Below are positions 43,924-53,387 of a stretch of 64,000 nucleotides of DNA, piece by piece. The notes under the pieces are model-generated. The model had not been told where the DNA came from. It made no database searches and saw only the letters and a program-made list of their open reading frames with translations. This DNA comes from Dehalococcoidia bacterium. Lineage in GTDB: Bacteria > Chloroflexota > Dehalococcoidia > SM23-28-2 > RBG-16-64-32. The stretch covers positions 1 through 64,000 of the forward strand of contig JAUYGU010000078.1 of the NCBI GenBank assembly GCA_030690405.1. The letters are read 5' to 3'. The position numbers and the translations under genes were made by a program. Position 1 is the first letter of the stretch. The number at the start of each line of letters is the position of its first letter.

Positions 43924-45921
43924 ATGATCGGAACGATCAAGAATCGGACCTCTCTGGTTCTCCTGACCCTCGCCATCTCGCTTGCAGTTCTGACTGCGCT
44001 TCCCCTTATGTCCTTGCCAGGCCTTGCCCGCCCCAAGACTCGCGATCACCGAAACGCCGCCCAGCCCGACTTCGGATCGATAGATAGCGCTCCGCCTGGG
44101 TTCGCCGTGCAGAGGTCGGCTTGGGTGGCACCGGCGTTCCTGGCGACCTTCGCAGCGGTGTCCGCGATGGCACTACTGGCGTTGCCGGAACTCGAATCGG
44201 CGTACGGCTGGATACTGAAGGGAATCACCGGTATCCAGGCTAGGACGGTTTCGGAGCCGGTCTCTCTCAGGTTTCGGCCGTTCTTCGGCGCCTTCTCGTT
44301 GACCTTCTGGATGTTCGCGGCCGGTGGAATCCGCGAGAGGCTCCGGTTGTTCGGCTTCATGCTCGGGGGATATGTGGCCGCGAGTCTCGCGTCGGACTTT
44401 ACCATGCTCCTGATCCGGGATGGGGGCGGACCTGGCCCCTTCTCCGTCCTCGGCAACATAGTGTCGGGGTTTGCCTGCCTGGCAGCTCTGATCGCAGCGA
44501 TCCTTGCATCGATTCGCCTTCCGGCCGGAGTCCACATTCCCACCAGGTTGCGGCGATCGCCCCGATACACGGTGTCCCTGGGGATCAGCATCGTATGTGC
44601 CGTCGTGGTGGTTGCCATCATTTTTCTCTTCGCAGAGGGATACGTGAACTTTCTGCGCGACACCGCAATACTCGGTGGCTTGGGGCCGGGCATTCTCCTG
44701 TTCAATCCCATCCTGTGGATGATACTGGCGGTGCTGGCACTGGTCACGAAACAGAGGAGGCCCGTGGCCGTCCCCTCCGTGTCAGTGGCGTTCCTGATCC
44801 CGGCCTACAACGAGGTGGAGGCGATCGGCGACTGCATACGAAGCCTCGATGCGGCGGCGAACTGTTCCGTCCCCTGCCGGATATATGTCGTTGATAACGG
44901 ATCCACGGACGGGACCGGGGCTGTTGCCATGGACGAACTGCGGCGTTGTCAGGCATCGAAGGGAGAGGTGCTGAGCTGCGGGCAGATTGGCAAGGCGGCT
45001 GCGCTAAACCTTGGCCTCGATTGCATCGAGGAGGACATTGTGGTCCGCGTGGATGCAGACACGGTCGTCCTGCCCTCGCTCCTTCAGAAGCTGCTGCCAC
45101 ACTTTTCCGATCCAGATGTGGGGGGCGCTGGTGGCCTGCCGCTACCCCGCGATGAGTCTTTCCTGCTGGCTAAGATGCGTGCCATCGAGGTGTACTACAA
45201 CATCGGTTTCCTCCGTGTCGCCCAGGGCGCGATAGACGCAGTGATGGTGATACCTGGCATCCTCTCGGCGTATCGCCGCAGCTTGTTGATCGAGGTCGGG
45301 GGCTTTGCCGAAGGGCTCAACGGCGAGGATACCGATATGACCGTCCGGATCGGGCGACTCGGCTATCGGATCGTTGCGGATCCTTCGATTCATGTCTTTT
45401 CGGAGGTCCCACGCACGCTTGGACATCTGCGCGAGCAGCGGTTGAGGTGGACCCGCGGGTTCGTCAACGTCATCTCGCGCAACAAGTCTGCAATATGGAC
45501 TCGCCAGGGAACACGAGGCGTCTGGACGCTTCCCTATGCGTTCTTCAACGCCTTCCGCAGAGTGATCGTAGTGCCCGTTATGGTGTACGCGGCGGCGGTT
45601 GCGCTCGTCGATCCATCGGCACTTTTTCTGCGCGATGGGGCAGCCGTCGCCGCGATGCTAGTCGGGCCGGCGCTGCCTTTGACTCTCGGTGTCCTGCTCG
45701 CTTATCGGAGACCTGATCTCGTCCCGTTCATCCCGGCGTATCTCTTCCTGAGGTTGATCCGGGCCTACCTGAGTCTCGAGATGATGCTCACGCTTCCCCT
45801 GAGGACAGCGAGGGAACCTCGCGCGGTAAGAACGGCGGTAGTTGCTGTCCAAGGGGGAGTCGTGCCGGCGGGCGCTGTCGAGGATGGCGACGGACATCGC
45901 GGCGGCGCTGCGCGCATGTGA
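43924..45921 (+). CDS. Membrane family-2 glycosyltransferase
   Basis: A 665-residue processive-type GT2. The N-terminal 290 residues hold about seven membrane spans; the GT-A domain follows: FLIPAYNEVEAIGDCIRSLD, DNGSTDGTG, RVDADTVV (DxD), NGEDTDM and EQRLRWTRG (QxxRW, the processive polymer-synthase motif), then further spans. It probably makes an extracellular polysaccharide. With sqdB nearby it may use a sulfosugar, which is inference. Start uncertain (ATG 43924 or GTG 43870). Confidence 0.8.
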   Translation: MIGTIKNRTSLVLLTLAISLAVLTALPLMSLPGLARPKTRDHRNAAQPDFGSIDSAPPGFAVQRSAWVAPAFLATFAAVSAMALLALPELESAYGWILKGITGIQARTVSEPVSLRFRPFFGAFSLTFWMFAAGGIRERLRLFGFMLGGYVAASLASDFTMLLIRDGGGPGPFSVLGNIVSGFACLAALIAAILASIRLPAGVHIPTRLRRSPRYTVSLGISIVCAVVVVAIIFLFAEGYVNFLRDTAILGGLGPGILLFNPILWMILAVLALVTKQRRPVAVPSVSVAFLIPAYNEVEAIGDCIRSLDAAANCSVPCRIYVVDNGSTDGTGAVAMDELRRCQASKGEVLSCGQIGKAAALNLGLDCIEEDIVVRVDADTVVLPSLLQKLLPHFSDPDVGGAGGLPLPRDESFLLAKMRAIEVYYNIGFLRVAQGAIDAVMVIPGILSAYRRSLLIEVGGFAEGLNGEDTDMTVRIGRLGYRIVADPSIHVFSEVPRTLGHLREQRLRWTRGFVNVISRNKSAIWTRQGTRGVWTLPYAFFNAFRRVIVVPVMVYAAAVALVDPSALFLRDGAAVAAMLVGPALPLTLGVLLAYRRPDLVPFIPAYLFLRLIRAYLSLEMMLTLPLRTAREPRAVRTAVVAVQGGVVPAGAVEDGDGHRGGAARM

Positions 45922-45967
45922 CGCGCCGGGAGCAAATGCGAGGGTGGCTCGCGAGGGCCCCAAGAGA

Positions 45968-47080
45968 CTAGCGCCCTAGCCGCTGCAGGAACTCGACGGC
46001 CGCGTCCGCATGCTTGGGGGACCACCACATTAGCAGGCCACCCAATCCACGGGATTGGGCAGCCTCGGAGCACCGGAGCGCCTGCTGCACAGTGACGCCG
46101 TTCGGGGCATCTGGGTCAATGGTGACCTGCGGGAGCCAGCTCCCAGGCGCTCCGAACCCCTGATATTGGGAGACAAGCTTGTCCAGAGCCGTGGCGAAGA
46201 CATCGGCACCTTTCTTGCAGTAGGTCTGAGTCTGGATGAACATCCGGTCAGCATGACGCCCCAGCATCGCATAGTCCCAGCCGTACCGCTGGAGGTCCGG
46301 GTGCATGATGGGCCTGCCCGTGGGTTTTCCTATGAGCCGAAGACCGTGGGCATGGGTTGCCTCCGCGGCCTTGTCGAAGTTGGCGATTGTGCCACCAAAG
46401 TCCCATGTGAACTCCGGCTCCTTCGGGAAGTTCGGCTCGTAAATGTACACGACAGCCTCAATGGGACTCTGGCCACCTTCTGACAGCGCTGAAATATTGG
46501 TGAGGCCGGTAGTGCCCGCAACAATGAGCGCATCTGGGTACTGCGCCTTGAGGCGCGTCGCGGAGCGGTTCAGCCAGTCGATGTCGATGGGGCGGAAATT
46601 CCCGGATATGAGAAGAAAGATATCACCGGGCCGCATGTACGGCCCGAGCGCCGTTCGGACCACCTCCAGTCCCTGATTGTTATAGATAGGAACGACGACG
46701 ACAAAGCTGCTTGGGTCGGCGCTAGGAGAGGGTTGAAGCGTAGTCGGGAGCGTCGGCGTTGGCGTGGCTGGAGCTGTAGGGGTAGGTGTGGGAGTAGGCG
46801 TGAGTGTCGGTGCTGGCTTGGCTGTAGGTGGGTGCGTCGCAGTAGGCACAAGCAAGCCCATAACTTGACATTCGAGCCGCACAGCATGGGGGGCATCCAC
46901 TCCGCCGTCGCAGCGCATGTCCCTCGCCGTGGGGCTGGGCCATAGGGTGCCAATTGGTGTCGCGGCCCCTGACGTGGGTGTGGCGCTCGAGTGCGGACTA
47001 AACGCGAAGGCGGCCACCGTGACAACGATAGCAGTCGCCAACAGCGACGCGGCAATCCGTATAATACCGCCCTTGTTCAC
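45968..47080 (-). CDS. Secreted protein with Thr-Pro linker, possible TIM-barrel hydrolase
   Basis: A 370-residue exported protein: signal peptide (IAASLLATAIVVTVAAFAF), a Thr/Pro-repeat linker at about 85-125, then an alpha/beta domain with VVVVPIYNNQGLEVV, IFLLISGNFRPIDIDWLN, EAVVYIYEPNFPKEPEF, MLGRHADRMFIQTQTY and GGLLMWWSPKHADAA. The strand-helix rhythm and the E on a strand end (YIYEPN) suggest a glycosidase-like TIM barrel; no family was assigned. GTG start, no obvious ribosome site. Confidence 0.6.
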   Translation of the reverse strand: MNKGGIIRIAASLLATAIVVTVAAFAFSPHSSATPTSGAATPIGTLWPSPTARDMRCDGGVDAPHAVRLECQVMGLLVPTATHPPTAKPAPTLTPTPTPTPTAPATPTPTLPTTLQPSPSADPSSFVVVVPIYNNQGLEVVRTALGPYMRPGDIFLLISGNFRPIDIDWLNRSATRLKAQYPDALIVAGTTGLTNISALSEGGQSPIEAVVYIYEPNFPKEPEFTWDFGGTIANFDKAAEATHAHGLRLIGKPTGRPIMHPDLQRYGWDYAMLGRHADRMFIQTQTYCKKGADVFATALDKLVSQYQGFGAPGSWLPQVTIDPDAPNGVTVQQALRCSEAAQSRGLGGLLMWWSPKHADAAVEFLQRLGR

Positions 47081-47186
47081 ACAAGTAAGGACGCAATAGC
47101 CAACGGGCGGTTACGTAAATAGTATCGGCGGCTCACGGCAGCGTGCGGTGCGTCAGACCTTCGCTAAATGAGGGCTCACCAAGGGG

Positions 47187-47279
47187 ACTAACGAGCGGGT
47201 GATCCAGAAAGCCCTAGGCCACATGTCGGCCCTGTTACAGACGAGTTGGACAAGGCCGGGGCGGGTTCGAGGAAACTAA
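47187..47279 (+). pseudogene. Possible tyrosine recombinase C-terminal remnant
   Basis: The frame reads TNERVIQKALGHMSALLQTS..., which matches the xALGHxS box that precedes the catalytic Tyr in phage-type integrases. No upstream domain and no Tyr box are present. Confidence 0.3.
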
Positions 47280-47558
47280 GCAAGGCGGGTCACATGGAGA
47301 GCCTATCGATGTGCGAATCGATGGAGCTGGGACTGCTGGAGTTTCTGGAGAGGGCGGAGAATGTGATGGGCCCACCGGGAACAGGTAAGATGGTCCGTTG
47401 CTAATAGTAGGAAAAAAGTTCGGCAGGGGCGGAAGCCTCCAGAGCTTAGTGATGACAGACCAGGGGGCTTGCCGTCGTTCACCAGGACGTGGGGCTCTAG
47501 GAGCCTATCGGCTGGGCATTGAACAGGGCGCTGAGGAACTCCGCGGGGCAGTAGACCC

Positions 47559-47660
47559 TCAGCCTTCGCGGACGAGTAGGACCGTTAATCCGGGCTCGAG
47601 CGAGACAGTCAGGTTTCGAAGATTCCAGAAATTCGATACGTCTAGCCGGCTCAGATACAT
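47559..47660 (-). pseudogene. RecF N-terminal remnant
   Basis: A 33-codon frame MYLSRLDVSNFWNLRNLTVS... ending LEPGLTVLLVREG matches the first 33 residues of RecF and then stops where the Walker A loop should begin. It has no continuation in any frame that I can follow. Confidence 0.45.
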
Positions 47661-47781
47661 GACGGCGCGTGGCGGCGGCAACCTCACCGTCTCAATTTCT
47701 CGCCGAGTCCGGCGCTCTAGTTTGGCGGCGAAGCTACAGAACCGTCCCAAGCGGGGTTGGCCCATCCGCGAAAAAGATCTG

Positions 47782-47867
47782 TTGGACTGAAATTGGAGTA
47801 GATGGCCCCGAATTGGACTGATTGGACCGGATTCTTGGACTGAAATTGGACTAGCGAGCCTCACACT
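47782..47867 (+). promoter_or_regulatory. TTGGACT array 3 (candidate SARP operator/promoter)
   Basis: TTGGACT at 47782, 47813, 47835 and 47846, with TTGGAGT at 47793 and TTGGACC at 47822. Spacing 11, 20, 9, 13, 11, so the total length (64 bp) is almost that of array 2 (66 bp). CACACT follows the last box after 9 bp. It lies 83 bp upstream of the first T4SS gene. Confidence 0.65.
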
Positions 47868-47934
47868 GGCCCTCACAACCGCCTGATGGACCGCCCGCGA
47901 CGGAGCGGACGGCGGGCGGCGGAAGGGAGGAGCC

Positions 47935-49215
47935 ATGCGAGGCCTGCTTGTCGGAGTGACGGTCGCCGTCGCCCTCATCGTTGGGGTGCTGGTGGCCGCT
48001 CCCGTGCACGCCGGGGGGCCGGAGACTACCGAGGGCGAGGCGCTCGCTGAGCTGGTCTTCGCCGGGGCGCCGCTCGCAGCGCCGACAGCCACATCGCCGA
48101 CTTCCCCCGCAGGTCTGACCGCCTCCACCTCATCGGCTCCCTCCTCATCTATAGGCTCCCCGCCTGCGGGGTCAGCAGCCGCACCGGCCGCAGAGTTCGT
48201 ACCGCAGCCACCGGGGACGGGCCCTCAGGTCGATCCGCAGCTGCCCGATATCCCCAACCCTCTGGACTGGTTCAGCAACCTGGACCCGCGCAAATGGGCC
48301 GGCGACATCCTCAACGCCCTCCTCACCGTCATCGGCAAGGCGCTGCTGGAGGCGATCCGGGGGTTCGTCGACTGGGCGCTCGGGTTCGGCGACAGCTCGC
48401 TGAACTTTGTCACCCGTACGCCGGCCGAAGGAACCTACGGCAGCCCGACGGTGCACAGCCTGTGGGACTTCTCGCGTGCCCTGGTGAACGTGGCCCTGGC
48501 CGTCATCGTCATGTGGGGCGGCTTCAACGTGATGGTCAAGGAGCACACCCGCAGCCCCTACCACGAGGTGATGGAGCTCCTGCCCCGCCTGATCCTGGCG
48601 GCCCTGGCCGCGAACCTGACCCTGGAGTTCGCCCGCGGCCTCATCGACGCCAACAACGCCATCGCCGCCGGAGTGGGCCAGGTGGGGCTGCCAGGCTACG
48701 ACCAGGCCAGCCCCAGCCAGGAGGGCATCGCCCTCATCTTCACGGCCCTGGCCTACGGCATCGTGGCCATCCTGCTAGTACTTCAGATGCTGATGCGGCT
48801 GGCCCTCATCGACGTGCTTATCGTCCTGGCGCCGGTGGCGTCCCTCCTGTGGGTGCTGCCCCAAACCCAGGGCTGGTTCCGCTGGTGGGCGAACCTCTTC
48901 CCGATCACGGTCTTCCAGCAGGCGGTCCAGATGATGGTCCTGCGGCTGGGCTCTGCGCTGATGGTCGAGCTGACGCCCGGCAGCCTGTCGAACGCCCTAC
49001 TGACCCTCCTCCTGGGCATCGCGGTGTGCTGGCTGACCCTGAAGGTGCCATCGCTCCTGCGGGGCCAGGTGCACCATGCGGGCATCTCCAGCGTGCTGAG
49101 CCTTGTGCTGATCACGAGACTCGCGGGCTCAGTGGCCGGCGGCGGTCGCGGCGCCGCAGCCGGGGCGGCCGGGGCAGCCGGTCGAGGCGCGCAGCCAGCG
49201 GCAGGGCGGGCCTAG
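47935..49215 (+). CDS. TrbL/VirB6-like conjugal transfer membrane protein
   Basis: A 426-residue polytopic protein: signal peptide (residues 1-26), a Ser/Pro/Ala linker to about 90, an amphipathic segment (NPLDWFSNLDPRKWAGDIL), then six or more spans (NVALAVIVMWGGFNVMV, ALIDVLIVLAPVASLLWVL) and a Gly/Ala-rich tail. It is the inner-membrane channel component of gram-positive-type T4SS. First gene of the transfer operon, behind TTGGACT array 3. Confidence 0.8.
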   Translation: MRGLLVGVTVAVALIVGVLVAAPVHAGGPETTEGEALAELVFAGAPLAAPTATSPTSPAGLTASTSSAPSSSIGSPPAGSAAAPAAEFVPQPPGTGPQVDPQLPDIPNPLDWFSNLDPRKWAGDILNALLTVIGKALLEAIRGFVDWALGFGDSSLNFVTRTPAEGTYGSPTVHSLWDFSRALVNVALAVIVMWGGFNVMVKEHTRSPYHEVMELLPRLILAALAANLTLEFARGLIDANNAIAAGVGQVGLPGYDQASPSQEGIALIFTALAYGIVAILLVLQMLMRLALIDVLIVLAPVASLLWVLPQTQGWFRWWANLFPITVFQQAVQMMVLRLGSALMVELTPGSLSNALLTLLLGIAVCWLTLKVPSLLRGQVHHAGISSVLSLVLITRLAGSVAGGGRGAAAGAAGAAGRGAQPAAGRA

Positions 49216-49226
49216 AGGAGACGGCG

Positions 49227-50144
49227 ATGGGCGCAGGCGAGATGGAAGTTCCCGATGTCCTGGGCGAGCTGGGCCGCGACGCGGCCAAGCTGGTCGGCGC
49301 GCTGGCGGTCCTGCTGTTGGCCCCCCTGCTCCTCCTCCTGGCGGCCTTCGGCGGCTTGCCGGAAGCCGCGCGCACCACCGCAGCGTCCGCCGCGATCGCC
49401 GAGATTCCGCCCGACCAGTTGGAGGTCATGCGGCAGGTGAGCCTCCAGACCGGCATCCCCTGGCAGATCCTCGCCGCCATCGCCAAGGTGGAGAGCGACT
49501 TCGGCCGTAACATTGAGACGAGCTCGGCCGGGGCCATCGGCTACGGCCAGTTCCTGCCGGAGACCTGGGCCGCCTACGGCGAGGGCGGCGACCTCTACGA
49601 CTACCACGACGTCATCCCCGCCATGGGGCGCTACCTCCTGGCCAGCGGCGCGCCGGCGGACATGCCGCGCGCCCTCTACGCCTACAACCACTCCTGGTCC
49701 TACGTCGACAAGGTGCTGGCCTACGCCGCCGCCTACGGCTACGTCGAACCGACCAGCATCCCAGCGCGGGCGGTCGAACTGGTCCGCTCCCGCATCGGCG
49801 CGCCCTACGTCTGGGGCACCGGGGGCCCCGAGGCCTTCGACTGCAGCGGCCTGGTGCTCTGGGTCTACGAGCAGCTGGGCCTCCAGGTGCCCCGCACCGC
49901 CCAGCAGCAGTTCGAATGGGCCGTGCCCATCGAGCCGTCGCAGCTCCAGCCCGGCGACCTGGTCTTCTACGAGATATGTTGCCAACCAGACAGGGTGACT
50001 CATGTGGGGATTTATACAGGATACGGCGAGATGATCCACGCTCCGGCTCCGGGTGCTTTCGTCCGTGTCGAGTCCATCGACACGCCCTACTGGCGACAGC
50101 ACTTCGTGGGTGCCGGAAGGGTACCGCCGGAGGCTCTGCGATGA
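49227..50144 (+). CDS. SLT-NlpC/P60 cell-wall hydrolase with element-derived C-terminus
   Basis: A 305-residue VirB1-like peptidoglycan hydrolase. One membrane span (22-43), a lytic transglycosylase domain with E89 in KVESDFG and SSAGAIGYGQFLPETW, and an NlpC/P60 domain with C206 (FDCSGLVLWVYEQ), H259 (VTHVGIY) and H271. It opens a passage in the wall for the transfer machinery. Residues from about 250 on, including both His, are encoded by the left end of an inserted recombinase element; the native 3' end was displaced to 53388-53582. Confidence 0.85.
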   Translation: MGAGEMEVPDVLGELGRDAAKLVGALAVLLLAPLLLLLAAFGGLPEAARTTAASAAIAEIPPDQLEVMRQVSLQTGIPWQILAAIAKVESDFGRNIETSSAGAIGYGQFLPETWAAYGEGGDLYDYHDVIPAMGRYLLASGAPADMPRALYAYNHSWSYVDKVLAYAAAYGYVEPTSIPARAVELVRSRIGAPYVWGTGGPEAFDCSGLVLWVYEQLGLQVPRTAQQQFEWAVPIEPSQLQPGDLVFYEICCQPDRVTHVGIYTGYGEMIHAPAPGAFVRVESIDTPYWRQHFVGAGRVPPEALR

Positions 50145-50178
50145 TCCTGGTAGCAAGTCTACGACCAAGGAGGTCAGT

Positions 50179-51240
50179 GTGAGCAAGCCTTTCCCCGTGC
50201 GGCTGGAACGCGATGATGCCAGCAGCGTCATGGCTGCCAGCATCGGTGTGCCTCTCGTTGACGGTTACCTGCGCTACCTCGCGGCGATCGGTCGCGCTCC
50301 GACCACGCTGTCCAGCTACGCTTACGACCTGGCGGTGTTCTGCCGCTGGCTTGGAGCGAAATACCCGGACCAGGACGTCGCGTCGGCGCTGCTGGAACTT
50401 ACCGGCGTGGAAGTCTTCGCCTTTGTGGAGGACCAGTTCGGCGAGCAGCCAGACCGAAGGCCTCTTGCTGCCCGCACGGTGTACCGGCGGATCGTGGCGC
50501 TGGCCAAGTGCTTCGACTGGGCCGAGGCGATCGGAGCGGTCGAGCGTAATCCCGTACCGCGCGAACGCTCGCACGGGAGCTTCGCTAACCGACGTGGCGC
50601 TCGCCCTGCCTTCCTGCGCGTCCCCACTCCTCTCCCGCGCCCGGCTCCCCAACAGGAGATCGAAGCCTTCGTGGGCAGCCTGCGCACCTGGCGCGACCGC
50701 GCTCTGGTGGGCCTCTTGCTCGGTGGAGGACTTCGGCTGTCTGAAGCGCTGGGCTTGCAGCTCGGCGACCTGGACTGGGGCGGGAAGCAGGTCTTCGTGC
50801 GCCACGGAAAACGAGGGCGCCAGCGCTACGCCATGGTGCCTGACTCGGTCTGGGCTGTCCTCAAGGCCTACGTGGAGACGGAGCTGCCGGAGCCGGCGGC
50901 GGGCGCTGCCGCGGCTGGCTCACCGCTTTTCGTTACCCTCCACGGGAGCCGTCGAGGCCGGGCCTTAGCTCCCGCCGGCGTCCAGAGCCTCTTCCGCCAC
51001 CACCGGAAGCTGGCCCGGACGCCGAATGTGACGCCGCACCGGCTACGTCACGCCTGCGCGACCGATCTGCACCGGGCAGGCATGCCGCTGGAGGTGCTTC
51101 AGGAGCAGTTAGGGCATCGCCTTTTGGAGTCCACGCGACTCTACGTCCACATCAGCAACGAGCGCCTGCGCACAGCGTATCTGGCGGCGCAGGAACAACT
51201 CTATCGGCTCGCAGGAGCGACGGAGGCCATCAATGGGTAA
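50179..51240 (+). CDS. Tyrosine recombinase, Tn554 TnpA-like
   Basis: A 353-residue recombinase: SAM-like N-terminal domain (VDGYLRYLAAIGRAPTTLSS), catalytic R in GGGLRLSEALGL, HRLRHACATDLH, LGHRLLESTRLYVH with Y nucleophile. GTG start behind AAGGAGGTCAGT. Its stop overlaps the next gene (ATGGGTAA). In Tn554, TnpA and TnpB act together in site-specific insertion; the sizes (353/712) fit that pair. Confidence 0.88.
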   Translation: MSKPFPVRLERDDASSVMAASIGVPLVDGYLRYLAAIGRAPTTLSSYAYDLAVFCRWLGAKYPDQDVASALLELTGVEVFAFVEDQFGEQPDRRPLAARTVYRRIVALAKCFDWAEAIGAVERNPVPRERSHGSFANRRGARPAFLRVPTPLPRPAPQQEIEAFVGSLRTWRDRALVGLLLGGGLRLSEALGLQLGDLDWGGKQVFVRHGKRGRQRYAMVPDSVWAVLKAYVETELPEPAAGAAAAGSPLFVTLHGSRRGRALAPAGVQSLFRHHRKLARTPNVTPHRLRHACATDLHRAGMPLEVLQEQLGHRLLESTRLYVHISNERLRTAYLAAQEQLYRLAGATEAING

Positions 51241-53371
51241 GCCACTGGCCACGACGCTCGCCCAACTCCCGCCGGAGCACCTCACCCTGCTCAAGGACTA
51301 CGAGGACGCGCTACGGCGGGCGGGCATCAGTGACCGCATCTTCGCGTCAAAAGCTCGCAGCTCCGCCCAGGAGGGCGCAGGAGCATCGGTCCTCGGCAAC
51401 CGGCTCTGGGCCGCGCGGCGCTTCCTGGCGGAATGGGACTTAACGGGCTGGCGGGCATTGTCAGCCGCCGATCAGCTAGCGCTCCTCATCGGCCCCCGCC
51501 CGGCAATCCTTGCCCCCGGCTACCGCTCCTTCATCTGCTGGCTCGGCCTGACCGGTCGTGCACCGTTCTCGGCCTCGCTCTTGGAAACCTTGGACGCTCG
51601 GGCCCCCAGCGCCATCCGCTGGCTCGAGCAGGGCCGCCTCGTGTGGCCAGACTTCTTTCAGCGCCTACGGGAGACAGCCCTGAAGCTGGGCTACCAGCCG
51701 GATACCGGCGACTTCGTCTGTCATGCCGTGACAAAAGCGGTCGCCCACACTGGCAAGCAGCCCGAGACGCTGACCACCGAAGACCTGGTGGCCGTTTCCG
51801 AGGCGATCCTCCAAGTGCGTCGGCGTAACCGCAATGGTCAACCCCCGCGAAGCCGAGAGCACCAGCCCTTAAGGCCCTGGACCACCGCCTCCGTCCTCTA
51901 CCACGCGGGCGTGATCGACTCCGCGCCGGACACGCACCTCATTGGCCGACGGCCTGGGCTAGGGGACGAGGTAAGCCAGCTCGGGTTTCTGCAGGAGCGC
52001 TGGCCGGAACTTCACGACGTAGCCCGGCGCTATCTCGAGCGCCGGCGCGCCAGCGTCAAGCCGTCCACGATCAAACAGCAGGCTGCCGCCCTCGGCTCCT
52101 TCTTGCGCTGGCTCACCAGCACCCACCCTGAGATTTCCTCGCTCTCACAGCTAGACCGGATGACCCACATCGAGCCCTATATCGGTTGGGTACTCCATGA
52201 GGGCGGCCGGGGCCGTGCGTGCGGAGAACGGCAGTGGACTCTCAGCACGAGACATGCTCGATTGAGTACCTTACGTTCCTGCTTCCGGCTCCTCACGCTC
52301 TGGGGCTGGCCAGAGGCGCCAGCCAGGCAACTCTTCCTCTCCGGAGATCTGCCGCGGCTTCCGGATCCGCTGCCTAAAGCGTTTGACGATGTCCAGGCCG
52401 CCAGCATGGTGCACCTGGCTCGAACCACTTCGCCACCGCTCCAGCGGCTGATCATTGAGCTGCTTGCTGGCTGTGGGCTGAGGGTTGGCGAAGCCCGCGA
52501 CCTGAAGCTCTCCGACATCGTGAGCTTTGGCAGCACCGCCTCGCATCCCGCCACTCAACCCTGGCTACGCGTTCCACTGGGCAAGCTCGGCAACGACCGT
52601 TACGTCCCGATCGGCCCGGAGCTGCAGGAGGCTCTTGACCATTTCTTGGAGCAGGGGCGATCGGGACGCGACTGGGAGGGGCTGGCATCCCCGCCCGCCT
52701 GGACTGCGTACCTCCTGACCACCAAGGGACGGCGCGTCTCCAGGGCTTACTGCAACCAGGTCGTCCACCAGTTAGCGCGCCGCGCCGGCGTCATCGATGC
52801 TCATGCCCACCGCTGGCGCCACACGTTCGCCACGCAGGCGATCAACCGCGGCATGGACCTCGCTTCGATTGCCGCCCTGCTGGGACACACCACACTCGAG
52901 ATGACGATGGTCTATGCCCGTATCGCCAATCCTTCGTTACGGCGGGAATTCGACCGCGTTTCCCAGCAGGTCCAGGCCTTTTACAGCGTGGTCTCCAACG
53001 ATACCCCCAGCTCCGACACGCCGGTCCAGCTCCCTGCCGGTGCACTTGGCCCGGCCATGACGGTTACGCGCAGAGAGCTGGAATGGCGCCGTCTCGGCAA
53101 CGGCTGGTGCACCCGCCGCGCCTATATCGACTGCCGCTACGAGCTGGTGTGCGAACGGTGCGTCCACTTCAACACCGACCAGCTCTTTCTGCCTGTGCTT
53201 GAGTCTCAATACGAGGACGCGTCGCGCAAAGGACAGCACGCACGAATCGAGCTCTTTGGCGAACTCATCTCCTCCGTGAAGCAGGCTCAAGACATGGATT
53301 CACTTCCGGCCGTGTCGGGGCCTCAGCTAGCGGACTTTTCGGCTCCGAACGCCCAAGACGTGAAGCCGTGA
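51233..53371 (+). CDS. Large tyrosine recombinase, Tn554 TnpB-like
   Basis: A 712-residue recombinase. A long N-terminal region (1-260) precedes a core-binding domain (VARRYLERRRASVKPSTIKQ) and the catalytic domain: GCGLRVGEARDL, HRWRHTFATQAI, LGHTTLEMTMVYARI. The C-terminal 90 residues hold a Cys pair (YELVCERCVHFNT) that may bind zinc, as in TnpB. No TnpC homologue and no cargo follow. Confidence 0.88.
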   Translation: MGKPLATTLAQLPPEHLTLLKDYEDALRRAGISDRIFASKARSSAQEGAGASVLGNRLWAARRFLAEWDLTGWRALSAADQLALLIGPRPAILAPGYRSFICWLGLTGRAPFSASLLETLDARAPSAIRWLEQGRLVWPDFFQRLRETALKLGYQPDTGDFVCHAVTKAVAHTGKQPETLTTEDLVAVSEAILQVRRRNRNGQPPRSREHQPLRPWTTASVLYHAGVIDSAPDTHLIGRRPGLGDEVSQLGFLQERWPELHDVARRYLERRRASVKPSTIKQQAAALGSFLRWLTSTHPEISSLSQLDRMTHIEPYIGWVLHEGGRGRACGERQWTLSTRHARLSTLRSCFRLLTLWGWPEAPARQLFLSGDLPRLPDPLPKAFDDVQAASMVHLARTTSPPLQRLIIELLAGCGLRVGEARDLKLSDIVSFGSTASHPATQPWLRVPLGKLGNDRYVPIGPELQEALDHFLEQGRSGRDWEGLASPPAWTAYLLTTKGRRVSRAYCNQVVHQLARRAGVIDAHAHRWRHTFATQAINRGMDLASIAALLGHTTLEMTMVYARIANPSLRREFDRVSQQVQAFYSVVSNDTPSSDTPVQLPAGALGPAMTVTRRELEWRRLGNGWCTRRAYIDCRYELVCERCVHFNTDQLFLPVLESQYEDASRKGQHARIELFGELISSVKQAQDMDSLPAVSGPQLADFSAPNAQDVKP

Positions 53372-53387
53372 GACGAGGAGGACTTGC

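Larger units (their letters stand above)
47081..47781. other. Gene-poor region with two gene remnants
   Basis: About 700 bp without an intact gene between the secreted-protein gene and the T4SS operon. It holds a tyrosine-recombinase-like remnant at 47187-47279 and a RecF N-terminal remnant at 47559-47660. The mixture of fragments suggests a past insertion or deletion junction. Confidence 0.5.

Noticed and set aside
47941..48128. Minus-strand extension of the RecF-like frame into an ORF from 48128
   Set aside because: The part upstream of 47660 is antisense to the TrbL gene and to array 3; only the last 33 codons resemble RecF.
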